A stretch of 64,000 bases of DNA from Eubacteriales bacterium (GCA_030539285.1 JAUNSH010000004.1:1-64000); one strand, 5' to 3'; positions 40,509 through 49,227 are shown, counted from the first letter of the stretch. The notes: generated from the sequence alone by a model not told the origin. Numbers and translations are program-made.

Positions 40509-42779
40509 TTACAGGCGGTTCACAATATTCATCCGGTGGCTGTAGGCCCGGTGCACCCGGTAGCCACCCTCGATCTCCTCGTATCGGACCCAGAAAGTCA
40601 CGTTGCCAAGTCTTGCCCGGGTCAGCAGCAAGCCGCTTTCCTCGTCCCGGATGGCCTCGCCGGTTTCCCGCAGATTCTGCAAGACCCGGACAACGTCGGT
40701 TTTCAGGATCATACGGTCGTCCATCATGGCTTCCGCTTCGGGGGTGTATTCGATGGTAAAGCCCAGATCCACGGCGATTACCTCCTCATTCCAGATTTCT
40801 TCCAGCAGTTGATTTTTCAGACTCAGGCGGTTATAGCGCTTGGCGCTGATGTCCGGGCAGTGGTCAGCGGAGGTGCCGTAGACCAATTCCAGCAGGTGCA
40901 TGGACTCCCGGCCCTCCCGGGCAAAGCGATCCCGGCAGGCCATGCAGTAGCTTAAGTAGGGCAGGTCGGAACGCTGCAAACAGCTCTCCGTCATTTCCTT
41001 CGCCACTTCCCGGTTGGTGTACTGGGTCAGGCCGCCGTAGCCGCAGCAGGGGGACTTGTCTCCATCATAAGGTGTAGGGGTGACCTGACAGCCAAGGCGT
41101 TCCGCGATGCGGCGGATGCTGGCCTGTGTCTCCCCGTCGCCGCGAGCGCCGCAGGCATCGTGGACGGCGATGGGCTTATTCAGCCGTTTTGCCTTCTCCG
41201 GCAGGCCGATCTCCTCCAAAACCTCCCAAATCCCGTGGATTTCCAGATTTTCATGGCTGGAAAGCTGTTTTTTGCAGGTGGGGCACCCGGCAATGATCGT
41301 TGGATTGCCCAGTGCTTCCAGATTTTCGTCCAGGAATTTCATCACATCGTCGTACATCTCGTACCGACCGGCCCAATCGCAGATAGCCCCGCAGCAGCCC
41401 AGCATCAGGGCCACGCCGCCGTCAAGCCGCTGGCAGAGGTCGAGATACGCCGCCCGGACGGTAGCCGGGGCAATGGCTGTGGCCTGACAGCCGGGGAAAA
41501 ATACATATTTGCACTGCCCGAACCCCGGCTGGGGACGGCACAGGAAGGCTTCATCGTTGGAAAACACCATGTCCATCAGGGCGAATTCATGGGGAGCCAG
41601 GGGCATTTTGTCGGTAGTCACCATGTTCTGCCGGGCCAGATGGCAAACCTTCGCCATATCGTAGCCGTTGGGGCAGAGCACGCTGCACTGGCCGCACAGG
41701 GAGCAAGCATTGATGGGCTTGTTCATCATGTGGTCGCCCATAATGATGGATACGTTGTTGTAAACTTCCCGGGTAAGGATCCGGGGGAATTTTTTGTAGT
41801 GCCGCAGATAGGCGCAGCCCTTGATGCACTCCTCGCAGCGGCACTGGATGCAGCGTTGTGCTTCGGCAATGGCGCTGTCCCGGTCGGTGCAGGGGATCTT
41901 CCCGGAGGGGGTCACACCTTCCAGAGAGGTGTAGAGCCGGGTCTCCACGCTGCCCTCCTCGCCACGGGTGTTGGCGGGGTCAAGGTTCTGAGCCAAACGG
42001 TCAGCGGACAGGGCGGCTTTTTTCGCGCCAAAGGCCGCACCAAGCACCCCCTCGGTTTTTCCCGTAATCAGTTTCTGTTCCCGGCTGACCATTACCGCTT
42101 CGTCCACAGAAAGTTCCGGGAACAGGACTTTCGCCGTGCTATAGGCGGCGCAAAGCAGGTCAAATTCGGAAGAATTTTCGTGGAATACGGATACCGGATC
42201 TGTGTTCCAGACAAAGGAGATGTCCATTTTGGAAAGGGCCTGAGCAGATGCAGCCACAATGTCCTCCGGCAGCGACGAAACGCAGGCACGGACAAAGCTT
42301 TCAAACCCTTCCTCCCGGCAGAATACCGTCACCGGGTACATCTTCCGACATAGCTCCCCGGCAAGGAACAGGCTGAACAAGTCGGCCCCAAAGACGGCGG
42401 CTTTTTTGTTCTTTTTCCGCAGAAGTCCCCGTTTTTTTGGCGGTGTGCCAAAGCGCAGGGCGGCTTTTTCCAGTTCCCGGATGGAGATGCCCTCCCCTAT
42501 CTCGCAAAGCTTGCATTCCCCTTCACAGGGTGCTTCGCAGGCGGCGCACAGAATGTGGGGAAAGGGGGTGACCTTGTCGTAGAGCGCCAGCGCCCGGTCA
42601 AAATCCCCGGCGGCAATGGCAGCAACCATGGCCTTGGTGTCCAATTTCAAAGGGCAGGCCGCATTGCAGTATGGCGGCTGTTCGTGGACGCACAGGTGCT
42701 CGATGGCTTCCAGTTCCTCCTTGGTGAACATCCGCTTCTGCCGGTAAACATGGGTGGAGGCCCGTTCTTCGATAATCAC
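40509..42779 (-). CDS. Dicluster ferredoxin / CCG-domain redox protein (DVU_1558-type)
   Basis: A 756-residue multi-cofactor protein. An N-terminal GltD-like cluster region has YCNAACPLK and CAACEAPCEGEC. Residues about 115-260 should be the flavin domain of such proteins, but the GxGxxG motif is degenerate (VFGADLFSLFLAG). Then come two [4Fe-4S] motifs (CIQCRCEECIKGC, CSLCGQCSVLC) and two CCG-type domains (LGCCGAICDW, PCCGYGG), as in heterodisulfide reductase subunits. It probably passes electrons from the aldehyde oxidoreductase to an unknown acceptor. GTG at 42779 is chosen because AAGGGG precedes it; the upstream ATG at 42800 has no site. Confidence 0.85.
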   Translation of the reverse strand: MIIEERASTHVYRQKRMFTKEELEAIEHLCVHEQPPYCNAACPLKLDTKAMVAAIAAGDFDRALALYDKVTPFPHILCAACEAPCEGECKLCEIGEGISIRELEKAALRFGTPPKKRGLLRKKNKKAAVFGADLFSLFLAGELCRKMYPVTVFCREEGFESFVRACVSSLPEDIVAASAQALSKMDISFVWNTDPVSVFHENSSEFDLLCAAYSTAKVLFPELSVDEAVMVSREQKLITGKTEGVLGAAFGAKKAALSADRLAQNLDPANTRGEEGSVETRLYTSLEGVTPSGKIPCTDRDSAIAEAQRCIQCRCEECIKGCAYLRHYKKFPRILTREVYNNVSIIMGDHMMNKPINACSLCGQCSVLCPNGYDMAKVCHLARQNMVTTDKMPLAPHEFALMDMVFSNDEAFLCRPQPGFGQCKYVFFPGCQATAIAPATVRAAYLDLCQRLDGGVALMLGCCGAICDWAGRYEMYDDVMKFLDENLEALGNPTIIAGCPTCKKQLSSHENLEIHGIWEVLEEIGLPEKAKRLNKPIAVHDACGARGDGETQASIRRIAERLGCQVTPTPYDGDKSPCCGYGGLTQYTNREVAKEMTESCLQRSDLPYLSYCMACRDRFAREGRESMHLLELVYGTSADHCPDISAKRYNRLSLKNQLLEEIWNEEVIAVDLGFTIEYTPEAEAMMDDRMILKTDVVRVLQNLRETGEAIRDEESGLLLTRARLGNVTFWVRYEEIEGGYRVHRAYSHRMNIVNRL

Positions 42780-42848
42780 ACGCGTCACTTCCCCTTTCAT
42801 ATAATGTGAGCGATAAATTGAAATTTATCGCATCCTTAGATACACACA

Positions 42849-42870
42849 GAGAGGCGGTTGCCCGCCTCTC
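42849..42870 (-). terminator. Hairpin between the aldehyde oxidoreductase and redox genes
   Basis: Perfect nine-bp stem GAGAGGCGG / CCGCCTCTC with a TTGC loop, about 20 bases after the oxidoreductase stop. Without a T-tract it is probably an RNA-processing or partial termination element inside the operon. Confidence 0.55.
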
Positions 42871-42889
42871 CATGATAACACATTTTGAA

Positions 42890-45646
42890 TTACTTTTCCA
42901 GTTCCTTCAGTGCCGCCAGAACGACCTCGGGCAGAGCGGGGATCCGGGTGATCCGGGCGCCGGTGGCGTTATAGATGGCGTTCAGGATGGCGGGGTGGGG
43001 GGCATCCAGCGGAGCTTCGCCGCAGCCGGCGGCGCCGTAGGGGCCTTCGGGGCGGTAAGTCTCCACGTAGTGCAACTCGATGTCATCGGGCACATCCTTG
43101 GGGTAAGGAATGCCGCAGTTCTTCAGGCTGGTGTGCTTGGTCAGGTCGTCAAAGTCCTCGGTCAGCGCCAGGCCGATGCCCTGGGCCAGACCGCCGTAGA
43201 AGTTGCCGTCCACCAGCAGCCGGTTCATAATGGTGCCCACGTCGGCAACACAGGTGAACTTTTCAACGGTGACCTTGCCGGTCTTGGTATCCACACAGAC
43301 CTCAGGCAGGAACAGGGTGTACATATAGACGGAGAAGGGATCGCCCTGAGCCGTGGCCTGATCCACGGGGTGGTCAGCGCAGTAGGTGGCGACCCACTGG
43401 CCCTGTACCTTGGTGTCGATGCCCTCGGCCACCATCTCGTCGTAGGTGCGGTAGGTGCCGTCCTCCTTGCGCATGGCGGCCAGCAGATTCTCGGCTGCCA
43501 GACGGCAGGCGTTGCCGGACATGACCTGGGAGCGGGAGCCGCCGGCAGGGCCGGAGTTGGGAGTGTACTTGGTGTCGTTCATGACCAGACGGATCTGCTC
43601 GGGCTTGATGCCTGCCTGACGCAGGGTCTCATGGGCGGAGACCAGTGTGCCCATGTCCGCGCCCTGACCGTGATCCTCCCAGGAGGTGTACATGGTAACG
43701 GTGCCATCAGGATTCAGCTCCGCGTAAGCCTGAGAAGCGTCCACGCCGTCCAGACCACAGCCGTACACGCCGGAGGCAACACCGATGCCGTACTTGTAGC
43801 GTCCATCGGAAGCGGCATTCTTCTCGGCAACCCGCTTCTTACCAGCCTCGTACAGGGGACGGGCCTTCTTGTACATCTCTTCCAGACAGTAGACGTCGGG
43901 CTTGTAGCCGGTGGGAATGGTGGACTGCTCGGATTCCTTGTAGCAGTTCAGCTCCCGGATATCGAAGGGATCGAGCCCCATCTTGGCAGCCAGCACGTCG
44001 ATGGCAATTTCGGAGCCCATGAAGGACTGGGGAGAGCCGTAGGCGCGGAAGGCAGAGCCCCAGGCGTGGTTGGTGAAGACGGTCTGGCTCTTGTTGCGGA
44101 TGGTGGGGATGTCGTAGCCCGCGCCGACGAACTGGCTCAGGCGGTGGGTCAGCAGGTCACCAAACTCGGAGTAAGGACCGTGGTCCACATAGTTATCGCC
44201 CCACAGGCCCAGCAGCTTGCCGTTCTCGTCCGCCGCCAGCTTGATGTGCATGAAAGCGGGAGAGCGCTTGCCGGTGTAGGTGATGTTCTGGAACTGGTTG
44301 AAGACCAGAGAGACAGGTTTGCCCAAAATCTTGGCAGCCGCGCCCAGAATGGCCTCGTTGGTGGGAGAGAACTTGTAGCCGAAGGTGCCGCCGGCGTGGT
44401 TCTGGACCAGGCGCAGCTTCTCCATGGGAACGCCGATGCCGTCGGCGATCATGGGCATATGCAGGTGGATGCCGATGGACTTACTGTGCACGGTGACCAT
44501 GCCGTCCTCGTCAATGTAGGCGTAGCCGCAGTCAGGCTCCAGATGCAGGTGGGGCTGACGGGAGCAGTAGGATTCAATTTCCACCACATTGGGCGCGGAA
44601 TCAAAGTCAAAATCAGGCCCCTTGATGCAGTTGGTCTCGTAGTAGGCATTGGGGATGCCGGGATGGATCTCGATGGCGTCCTCGGCGATGGCGTCCATGG
44701 CATTCATGTAGGCGGGCAGCTCTTCAATGTCCACCTTCACGGCGTCGGCGGCGGCACGGGCGTGGGCCTCGGTGTCGGCGGCAACGATGGCGATGGCGTC
44801 ACCAAACTGGAAGATCTTCTCGTCACACAGAACGGGACGCTCCCAGCCGTCGGTCTTGTTGTTCAGGGGCAGCATGACCAGGCCGTTGATCCGGTTCTTG
44901 CCGCCGGCAGCCACGATGTCCTTGGCGGTGATGATCTTCTCCACACCGGGCATCTTCTCGGCTTCACTGGTGTCGATGCCCTTAATGAGGGCGTGGCTGA
45001 CCTTGGCCTGCACCAGCGCCAGACGCAGGGTGCCCTCGGGCATCTTCAGGGCGTCGTCAGCGCCAAAGTCCCAAGTGCCGGTGACCTTCTGGGCGGCGGA
45101 GGGACGAATGTACTTGGTGCCCACGATGGAGTCGCCGGTGGGCTTAAAGATCAGGTCTTCCTTGCTGATCTCGCCCCGCATGACGCGGGCAGCGTCCATG
45201 ACGGCATCCACTAGAGGTTTATAGCCGGTGCAGCGGCACAGGTTCCGGTTCTTCTGGAACCAGTCCCGGACTTCTTCCCGGGTGGGAGAGGGGTTGTTGT
45301 CCAGCAGGACCTTGGAGGTCATGATGAAGCCGGGGGAGCAGAAGCCGCACTGGGCGCAGCCGTGGGCCATCCATGCCACCTGCAGGGGATGCAGGTCGGA
45401 CAGGGTGCCGATGCCCTCAATGGTGGTGATCTCCGCGCCGTCCTTGATCTTGCCCAGCTTGGTCAGACAGGAGCGGGTGACCTTGCCGTTTACGATGACG
45501 TTACAGGCGCCGCAGTGGCCCTCGCCGCAGCCGATCTTACAGCCGGTCAGCAGCAGGCGCTCCCGCAGGAAGGTCGCCAAAGTCTCGTTCTCGTCCACCA
45601 GAATGTTCCGGGTAACGCCGTTAATGACAAATGTTTTTCTGACCAT
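42890..45646 (-). CDS. Molybdopterin-dependent aldehyde oxidoreductase, single chain (MOP/AOR-type)
   Basis: A 918-residue single-chain molybdenum hydroxylase like Desulfovibrio gigas AOR (907 residues). The N-terminal [2Fe-2S] domains have CKIGCGEGHCGAC and CAQCGFCSPG with NLCRCTGY (about residues 36-140). The rest is the molybdenum domain, with GCGEAP at 874-879 carrying the catalytic Glu877. No FAD domain is present, so electrons must leave by another protein. The cofactor in the relative is molybdopterin cytosine dinucleotide, which fits the MocA-like enzyme nearby. AAGGAGG precedes the ATG. The natural substrate is unknown. Confidence 0.94.
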   Translation of the reverse strand: MVRKTFVINGVTRNILVDENETLATFLRERLLLTGCKIGCGEGHCGACNVIVNGKVTRSCLTKLGKIKDGAEITTIEGIGTLSDLHPLQVAWMAHGCAQCGFCSPGFIMTSKVLLDNNPSPTREEVRDWFQKNRNLCRCTGYKPLVDAVMDAARVMRGEISKEDLIFKPTGDSIVGTKYIRPSAAQKVTGTWDFGADDALKMPEGTLRLALVQAKVSHALIKGIDTSEAEKMPGVEKIITAKDIVAAGGKNRINGLVMLPLNNKTDGWERPVLCDEKIFQFGDAIAIVAADTEAHARAAADAVKVDIEELPAYMNAMDAIAEDAIEIHPGIPNAYYETNCIKGPDFDFDSAPNVVEIESYCSRQPHLHLEPDCGYAYIDEDGMVTVHSKSIGIHLHMPMIADGIGVPMEKLRLVQNHAGGTFGYKFSPTNEAILGAAAKILGKPVSLVFNQFQNITYTGKRSPAFMHIKLAADENGKLLGLWGDNYVDHGPYSEFGDLLTHRLSQFVGAGYDIPTIRNKSQTVFTNHAWGSAFRAYGSPQSFMGSEIAIDVLAAKMGLDPFDIRELNCYKESEQSTIPTGYKPDVYCLEEMYKKARPLYEAGKKRVAEKNAASDGRYKYGIGVASGVYGCGLDGVDASQAYAELNPDGTVTMYTSWEDHGQGADMGTLVSAHETLRQAGIKPEQIRLVMNDTKYTPNSGPAGGSRSQVMSGNACRLAAENLLAAMRKEDGTYRTYDEMVAEGIDTKVQGQWVATYCADHPVDQATAQGDPFSVYMYTLFLPEVCVDTKTGKVTVEKFTCVADVGTIMNRLLVDGNFYGGLAQGIGLALTEDFDDLTKHTSLKNCGIPYPKDVPDDIELHYVETYRPEGPYGAAGCGEAPLDAPHPAILNAIYNATGARITRIPALPEVVLAALKELEK

Positions 45647-45679
45647 AGTGCCATTCCTCCTTAAATAAACCTAAATTTT

Positions 45680-45937
45680 TCACTTTTTCTTATGGGAACC
45701 GCAGGGATCCTCGTCCGGGCCTTTCCCGGTCAGATCCTGCATCCGCTGCATTCCCCGGGCGGAATAGAACACCAGCTGGGAAACGCTGCCGTCCATATTT
45801 TCCCCCCGGAGCACAAGGCCGTTGGCGGTCTCGTAGTAATCGATGGGCAGTGTCCGCCGGTAAAGCTTGCCGGTCGCCGCGTCCACCACCTCAACGGTGA
45901 CCTCCTTGGCGGAGATCTCAAAAATTTCGTCCTCCAT
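45680..45937 (-). CDS. Small protein of unknown function, first gene of the oxidoreductase operon
   Basis: An 85-residue protein I cannot place in a family. It is acidic at the start (MEDEIFEISAKEVTVEVVD), has a probable beta-rich core (GKLYRRTLPIDYYETANGLVLRGEN) and ends with a basic tail containing DPCGSHKKK. It is read from the promoter at 45985-46014 and lies 33 bases before the oxidoreductase gene, so it should be co-expressed with it. The ATG at 45937 has AAGGTGG upstream. It could be a chaperone or a small subunit, but nothing in the sequence shows this. Confidence 0.7.
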   Translation of the reverse strand: MEDEIFEISAKEVTVEVVDAATGKLYRRTLPIDYYETANGLVLRGENMDGSVSQLVFYSARGMQRMQDLTGKGPDEDPCGSHKKK

Positions 45938-45984
45938 GCCAACCACCTTCTTTTCGCGCTGATAGGGTTTCCCTTTACGATTCT

Positions 45985-46014
45985 ATTGTAACGTAACCCG
46001 TTCCCGTTTTACAA
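45985..46014 (-). promoter_or_regulatory. Promoter of the aldehyde oxidoreductase operon
   Basis: Minus-strand TTGTAA, 18 bases, TACAAT. A short inverted repeat ACTTGT, eight bases, ACAAGT (46013-46032) overlaps the upstream side and may be an operator. Confidence 0.6.
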
Positions 46015-46050
46015 CTTGTATCCAAAAACAAGTCGCAGAAAAAGCAAGAC

Positions 46051-46077
46051 GCCGATTGTGCATTTTGCGCAATCGGC
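46051..46077 (-). terminator. Terminator of the TylF-like methyltransferase gene
   Basis: An 11-bp stem GCCGATTGTGC / GCGCAATCGGC with one G-U pair and a five-base loop, then TTGCTTTTT on the minus strand. It lies about 30 bases after the gene stop. Confidence 0.7.
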
Positions 46078-46106
46078 ATCACAGATTATTCATATTTTTC
46101 GTCACA

Positions 46107-47060
46107 TTATATCTTACAGAGCACCAAAGTCCCGCCCAAATCGGGAATGGGCACTGCGGGAAGCCGTTGTCCCAGCCCCTTCTGATACCGTTCCAGCGCC
46201 CGCGCCGGGCCGGGCAGGCCGGGATTTCCCCAGTCGTGGAGCATGAGATGCCCGCCGGGAGACAGGCGGGGCCAGAAGTATGTGAGGCCCGCCAGCGTGG
46301 CAGCTTCAAAATCCACGTCCAGCGACACAAAGCAGAAGATTTCCTCCAAGCCGTCAAGAGAGTCTGGGAAAAAGCCGGGTTTCAGCACGATTTTTTCAGG
46401 GTATGGCATCACCGCCAGAACTGCTTCCGCCGAGGTCTTTTCATGGGCGGCCTGCATAGCCTCCCCCGCCCCGGCATCCTTGTCGAAGCCCTGAAAGCTG
46501 TCGAACAAGTACAGCGTCCGATCCGGCAGCAATCGGTTGATGCAACGTGCAAACTGCCCCCGGTAGACCCCCAGTTCCGCCGCCGCGCCGGGCACCTGGT
46601 CAAGGCGGCGGCACAGCAGTTCCAGCGTCGCAAGGCGGACATAGTCGTTTTCCTGCTCCTGCGCAGAAAGGCGGGTATCCCGAAGCTGTCCCGGCGTAGG
46701 GATGATGTGCTGACGGGGCAGCAGCGTTTCCGCCAGTTCCTTCCCCAAAAGGTGGTACGCAGTGTTCCGGGAAGCGGCGTTTCGGTCAGAAAGGGAAACG
46801 CAGTTTTTCAAAAACAGGCACCGTTGCGCCGGGATGCCCAGTTTTTCGCACTTTTGCGCAATTTCCTCCGCATGGCGGGTCGTTACGATCATCAGTTCGC
46901 AGTCAGAAACCGGGACTTCCTCCGGCGGCAGTACGGGACAGCCCAGAAAATTCGCGGAATCTGGCTTGCTTTCCACGAAGGCCGTGATCTTCTCCGGGGA
47001 CAGCCCTTTTTCGATCAGTTCCGACGCGCCGCAGCCTGTGCCCCATACATAAATACCCAT
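46107..47060 (-). CDS. TylF/MycF-type methyltransferase with N-terminal Rossmann-like domain
   Basis: A 317-residue protein. The C-terminal half (about 120-317) is TylF-like: AELGVYRGQFARCI, LYLFDSFQGFDKD and CFVSLDVDFEAAT, the blocks used by macrocin-type O-methyltransferases to bind SAM and metal. The N-terminal part (MGIYVWGTGCGASELIEKG, about 1-100) looks like the nucleotide-binding domain found in some cell-surface sugar enzymes. Such proteins often modify surface glycans. AAAGGGG precedes the ATG at 47060. It follows the RluA-type gene and may be cotranscribed with it. Confidence 0.8.
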   Translation of the reverse strand: MGIYVWGTGCGASELIEKGLSPEKITAFVESKPDSANFLGCPVLPPEEVPVSDCELMIVTTRHAEEIAQKCEKLGIPAQRCLFLKNCVSLSDRNAASRNTAYHLLGKELAETLLPRQHIIPTPGQLRDTRLSAQEQENDYVRLATLELLCRRLDQVPGAAAELGVYRGQFARCINRLLPDRTLYLFDSFQGFDKDAGAGEAMQAAHEKTSAEAVLAVMPYPEKIVLKPGFFPDSLDGLEEIFCFVSLDVDFEAATLAGLTYFWPRLSPGGHLMLHDWGNPGLPGPARALERYQKGLGQRLPAVPIPDLGGTLVLCKI

Positions 47061-47073
47061 GAAATGCCCCTTT

Positions 47074-47925
47074 CTACACATCCATCCCGGATTCCAGCGT
47101 CATGGCCTGCCCGGTGAGGGGGTGGAAAAATTCCAACTTTTTCGCGCATAACATCTGGTGGGTCAAGCCCAATCCGGCAGAATACGCCTTAGATTCCTCA
47201 CTTCCGTACTGGGGGTCGCCCAAAATGGGAAAGGCCATATAGGCGCAGTGCACCCGCAGCTGGTGGGTCCTCCCCGTAACGGGCCGCAGAGCCAGTTTAC
47301 ATAACTTTTCATTCCGTTCCAGCACCTGCCACTCAGTGAGGGACGGTTTTCCCTCTGAGTTTACATAACGCAGAAGGCTTGGCAGCGGGCGGCGGGCAAT
47401 GGGCGCGTCGATGGTTCCGCTGTCCGCGTTCGGGCCGCCGTAGACCAGCGCGTGGTAGGTCTTCTTAGCGCCGCAGTTCTGCAAAAGACTGTGGACATGG
47501 GCATTTTTCGCCAGCAGCACGATGCCGAAGGTGTCCCGGTCCAGACGGGTCATGGGGTGAAAGGCGCAGTTCTGCCCGGTTTTCTGATAATATCCAACCA
47601 CGAAATTCGCCAGCGTCCCCGTATTTTTTGCCCGTGAGGGGTGGATCAGCATTCCGGCGGGCTTGTCCACCGCCAGAATGGCATTGTCCTCATAGACAAT
47701 GGCAAGTTCCCCATCCTCCGCGGGATATTCCGGGGTCTCCTCCGCCAAGGTGACCGTAATGACATCACCGGGCTGTACCGGATAATTCGTCCGCTGGGGC
47801 ACCCCGTTGACCCTAAGGGAGTCCCCCCATTTCAGCTTGTTCATCAGCCCCGTGGACATTTTCAGTTCCCCCAGCAGAAAGGACGAAAGCCGCCCAGCCC
47901 GCGTGGCTATCCAGTTCAGTTCCAT
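47074..47925 (-). CDS. RluA-family pseudouridine synthase
   Basis: A 283-residue rRNA or tRNA pseudouridine synthase. HPMTRLDRDTFGIVLLAKN carries the catalytic Asp and PVTGRTHQLRVHCAYMAFPILGDP the family C-terminal block. An N-terminal S4-like part (about 1-60) is present. Subfamily (RluC/RluD/other) and target uridine cannot be set. AGGGGAG precedes the ATG. Confidence 0.93.
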   Translation of the reverse strand: MELNWIATRAGRLSSFLLGELKMSTGLMNKLKWGDSLRVNGVPQRTNYPVQPGDVITVTLAEETPEYPAEDGELAIVYEDNAILAVDKPAGMLIHPSRAKNTGTLANFVVGYYQKTGQNCAFHPMTRLDRDTFGIVLLAKNAHVHSLLQNCGAKKTYHALVYGGPNADSGTIDAPIARRPLPSLLRYVNSEGKPSLTEWQVLERNEKLCKLALRPVTGRTHQLRVHCAYMAFPILGDPQYGSEESKAYSAGLGLTHQMLCAKKLEFFHPLTGQAMTLESGMDV

Positions 47926-47949
47926 GCACGCACTCCCCTAACCATCTCT

Positions 47950-48042
47950 GTAGGGGAGGGTCATCGACCCTCCCGTCGGCGAAGCCGCCCGTTTTCCAAA
48001 ATACCGCTGTCGCGGACAGGCGGGTCAGTGACCCGCCCCTAC
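47950..48042. repeat. Intergenic repeat family D, copy 1
   Basis: A 93-bp element whose ends are GTAGGGGAGGGTC and GACCCGCCCCTAC, each also a local palindrome around GGGTCATCGACCC or GGGTCAGTGACCC. A second copy is at 59266-59354 and a short one at 50672-50696. Confidence 0.8.
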
Positions 48043-48057
48043 GGAAAACACACAAAA

Positions 48058-48081
48058 ACCCTGCTGGGAAACCAGCAGGGT
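48058..48081 (-). terminator. infC-rpmI-rplT operon terminator
   Basis: Perfect stem ACCCTGCTGG / CCAGCAGGGT with a GAAA tetraloop and TTTTT following on the minus strand, 15 bases after the rplT stop. Confidence 0.92.
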
Positions 48082-48095
48082 CTGATTGTGTGAAC

Positions 48096-48452
48096 TTAGT
48101 TCAGAGCAGCCTTGGCCTTCTCGACCACCGCAGCGAAAGCGGCGGAGTCCTGAATAGCCATCTCAGACAGGCTCTTGCGGTTCATCTCGATGCCGGCCTT
48201 CTTGACGCCGTTCATGAAGGTGGAGTAGTTCATGCCGTAGGGAGCGACGGAAGCGCTGATACGGGTGATCCACAGGCGGCGGTAGTCGCGCTTCTTCAGC
48301 TTGCGGCCCTTGAAAGCGTAGTTGCCGGACTTCATGACCTGCTGCTTGGCCATCTTGAAGTGCTTGGACTTGGAACCCCAGTAGCCCTTGGCCAGCTTCA
48401 GGGTTGCGTTTCTTCTCTTGCGCGTCATCATCGCGCCTTTAACTCTAGCCAT
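48096..48452 (-). CDS. rplT: 50S ribosomal protein L20
   Basis: Ribosomal large-subunit protein, 118 residues, starting [24 protein letters not shown]. It has the L20 basic N-terminus and normal length. Third gene of infC-rpmI-rplT. In Firmicutes L20 represses this operon through the leader RNA. Confidence 0.99.
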   Translation of the reverse strand: MARVKGAMMTRKRRNATLKLAKGYWGSKSKHFKMAKQQVMKSGNYAFKGRKLKKRDYRRLWITRISASVAPYGMNYSTFMNGVKKAGIEMNRKSLSEMAIQDSAAFAAVVEKAKAALN

Positions 48453-48473
48453 TTTTCGTATCCTCCTTCTGCC

Positions 48474-48671
48474 TTACTTGTAGGGAATCATCTTCTTGAT
48501 GGCGTCGACATTGGTCATATCGGCGTAAGCGGTAGCACGCAGATGGCGGGTACGCTTGGTGGTCTTCTTGGTCAGAATGTGGCTCTTATAAGCGCGGGCT
48601 CTCTTAACCTTACCGGTCTTGGTCAGGTTGAATCTCTTCTTTGCACCACTGTGGGTCTTCAGCTTGGGCAT
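48474..48671 (-). CDS. rpmI: 50S ribosomal protein L35
   Basis: A 65-residue highly basic ribosomal protein, [20 protein letters not shown], with full L35 length. It lies between infC and rplT; AAGGAG precedes the ATG. Confidence 0.99.
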   Translation of the reverse strand: MPKLKTHSGAKKRFNLTKTGKVKRARAYKSHILTKKTTKRTRHLRATAYADMTNVDAIKKMIPYK

Positions 48672-48708
48672 AGGTGGTTCTCCTTCCGTTATCTAGTGTA
48701 CTTAATAC

Positions 48709-49227
48709 TTACTTGCTATTCTTGGGGGTCAGGAACATCGCCATGAAACGGCCTTCCAGCTTGGGATTCTTTTCCATGTTGGCGATCTCAGCGCATTTCT
48801 GGGCGAACTCAAGGAGCAGCTTTTCACCAAGATTGGTGTGCGCCATCTCACGGCCGCGGAAACGGACACTGACCTTGACGCGGTTGCCGTCTGCCAGGAA
48901 TTTCTGGGCGGCACGAACCTTGGTATCAAAGTCGTTGGTGTCAATGCTGGGGCTCATACGGATTTCCTTGATCTCCACGACCCGCTGGTTCTTCCGGGCT
49001 TCCTTTTCCCGCTTCTTCTGGTCGAAGCAGAACTTGGAATAGTCCATGATCTTGCAGACGGGGGGCGTGGCATTGGGAGAGATCTTCACCAGATCCATGC
49101 CCTGTTCCTCTGCCATGGCATTGGCCTGGGCGGAAGACATGATGCCGAGCTGGGCACCGTCGGCACCGATCAGCCGAATTTCCTTATCCCGGATCTCCTC
49201 ATTGAGCTGATGATCTAACTTTGCGAT
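48709..49227 (-). CDS. infC: Translation initiation factor IF-3 (AUC start)
   Basis: IF-3 binds the 30S subunit and checks the initiator codon. The 172-residue protein has the N-terminal domain (LNEEIRDKEIRLIGADGAQ), the lysine-rich linker and the C-terminal domain (SIDTNDFDTKVRAAQKFL, VSVRFRGREM). No ATG, GTG or TTG is well placed: GGAGGT at 49235-49240 is seven bases before an ATC codon at 49225-49227, giving (M)AKLDHQLNEEIRD. A GTG upstream overlaps the ribosome binding site. A rare AUU/AUC/AUA start on infC is a known autoregulatory feature, so I assign ATC here. First gene of the operon; a leader hairpin lies just upstream. Confidence 0.93.
   Translation of the reverse strand: MAKLDHQLNEEIRDKEIRLIGADGAQLGIMSSAQANAMAEEQGMDLVKISPNATPPVCKIMDYSKFCFDQKKREKEARKNQRVVEIKEIRMSPSIDTNDFDTKVRAAQKFLADGNRVKVSVRFRGREMAHTNLGEKLLLEFAQKCAEIANMEKNPKLEGRFMAMFLTPKNSK

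Noticed and set aside
42806..45214. Plus-strand open frame of 802 codons opposite the aldehyde oxidoreductase
   Set aside because: Repetitive Gly/Val/His-rich composition and full overlap with a gene carrying perfect Fe-S and molybdenum motifs.
29675..45937. Reading the island as a selenium-dependent molybdenum hydroxylase cluster
   Set aside because: None of the marker genes I associate with that system (yqeB-, ygfK- or selD-like) is present; the oxidoreductase itself is the ordinary MOP/AOR type.
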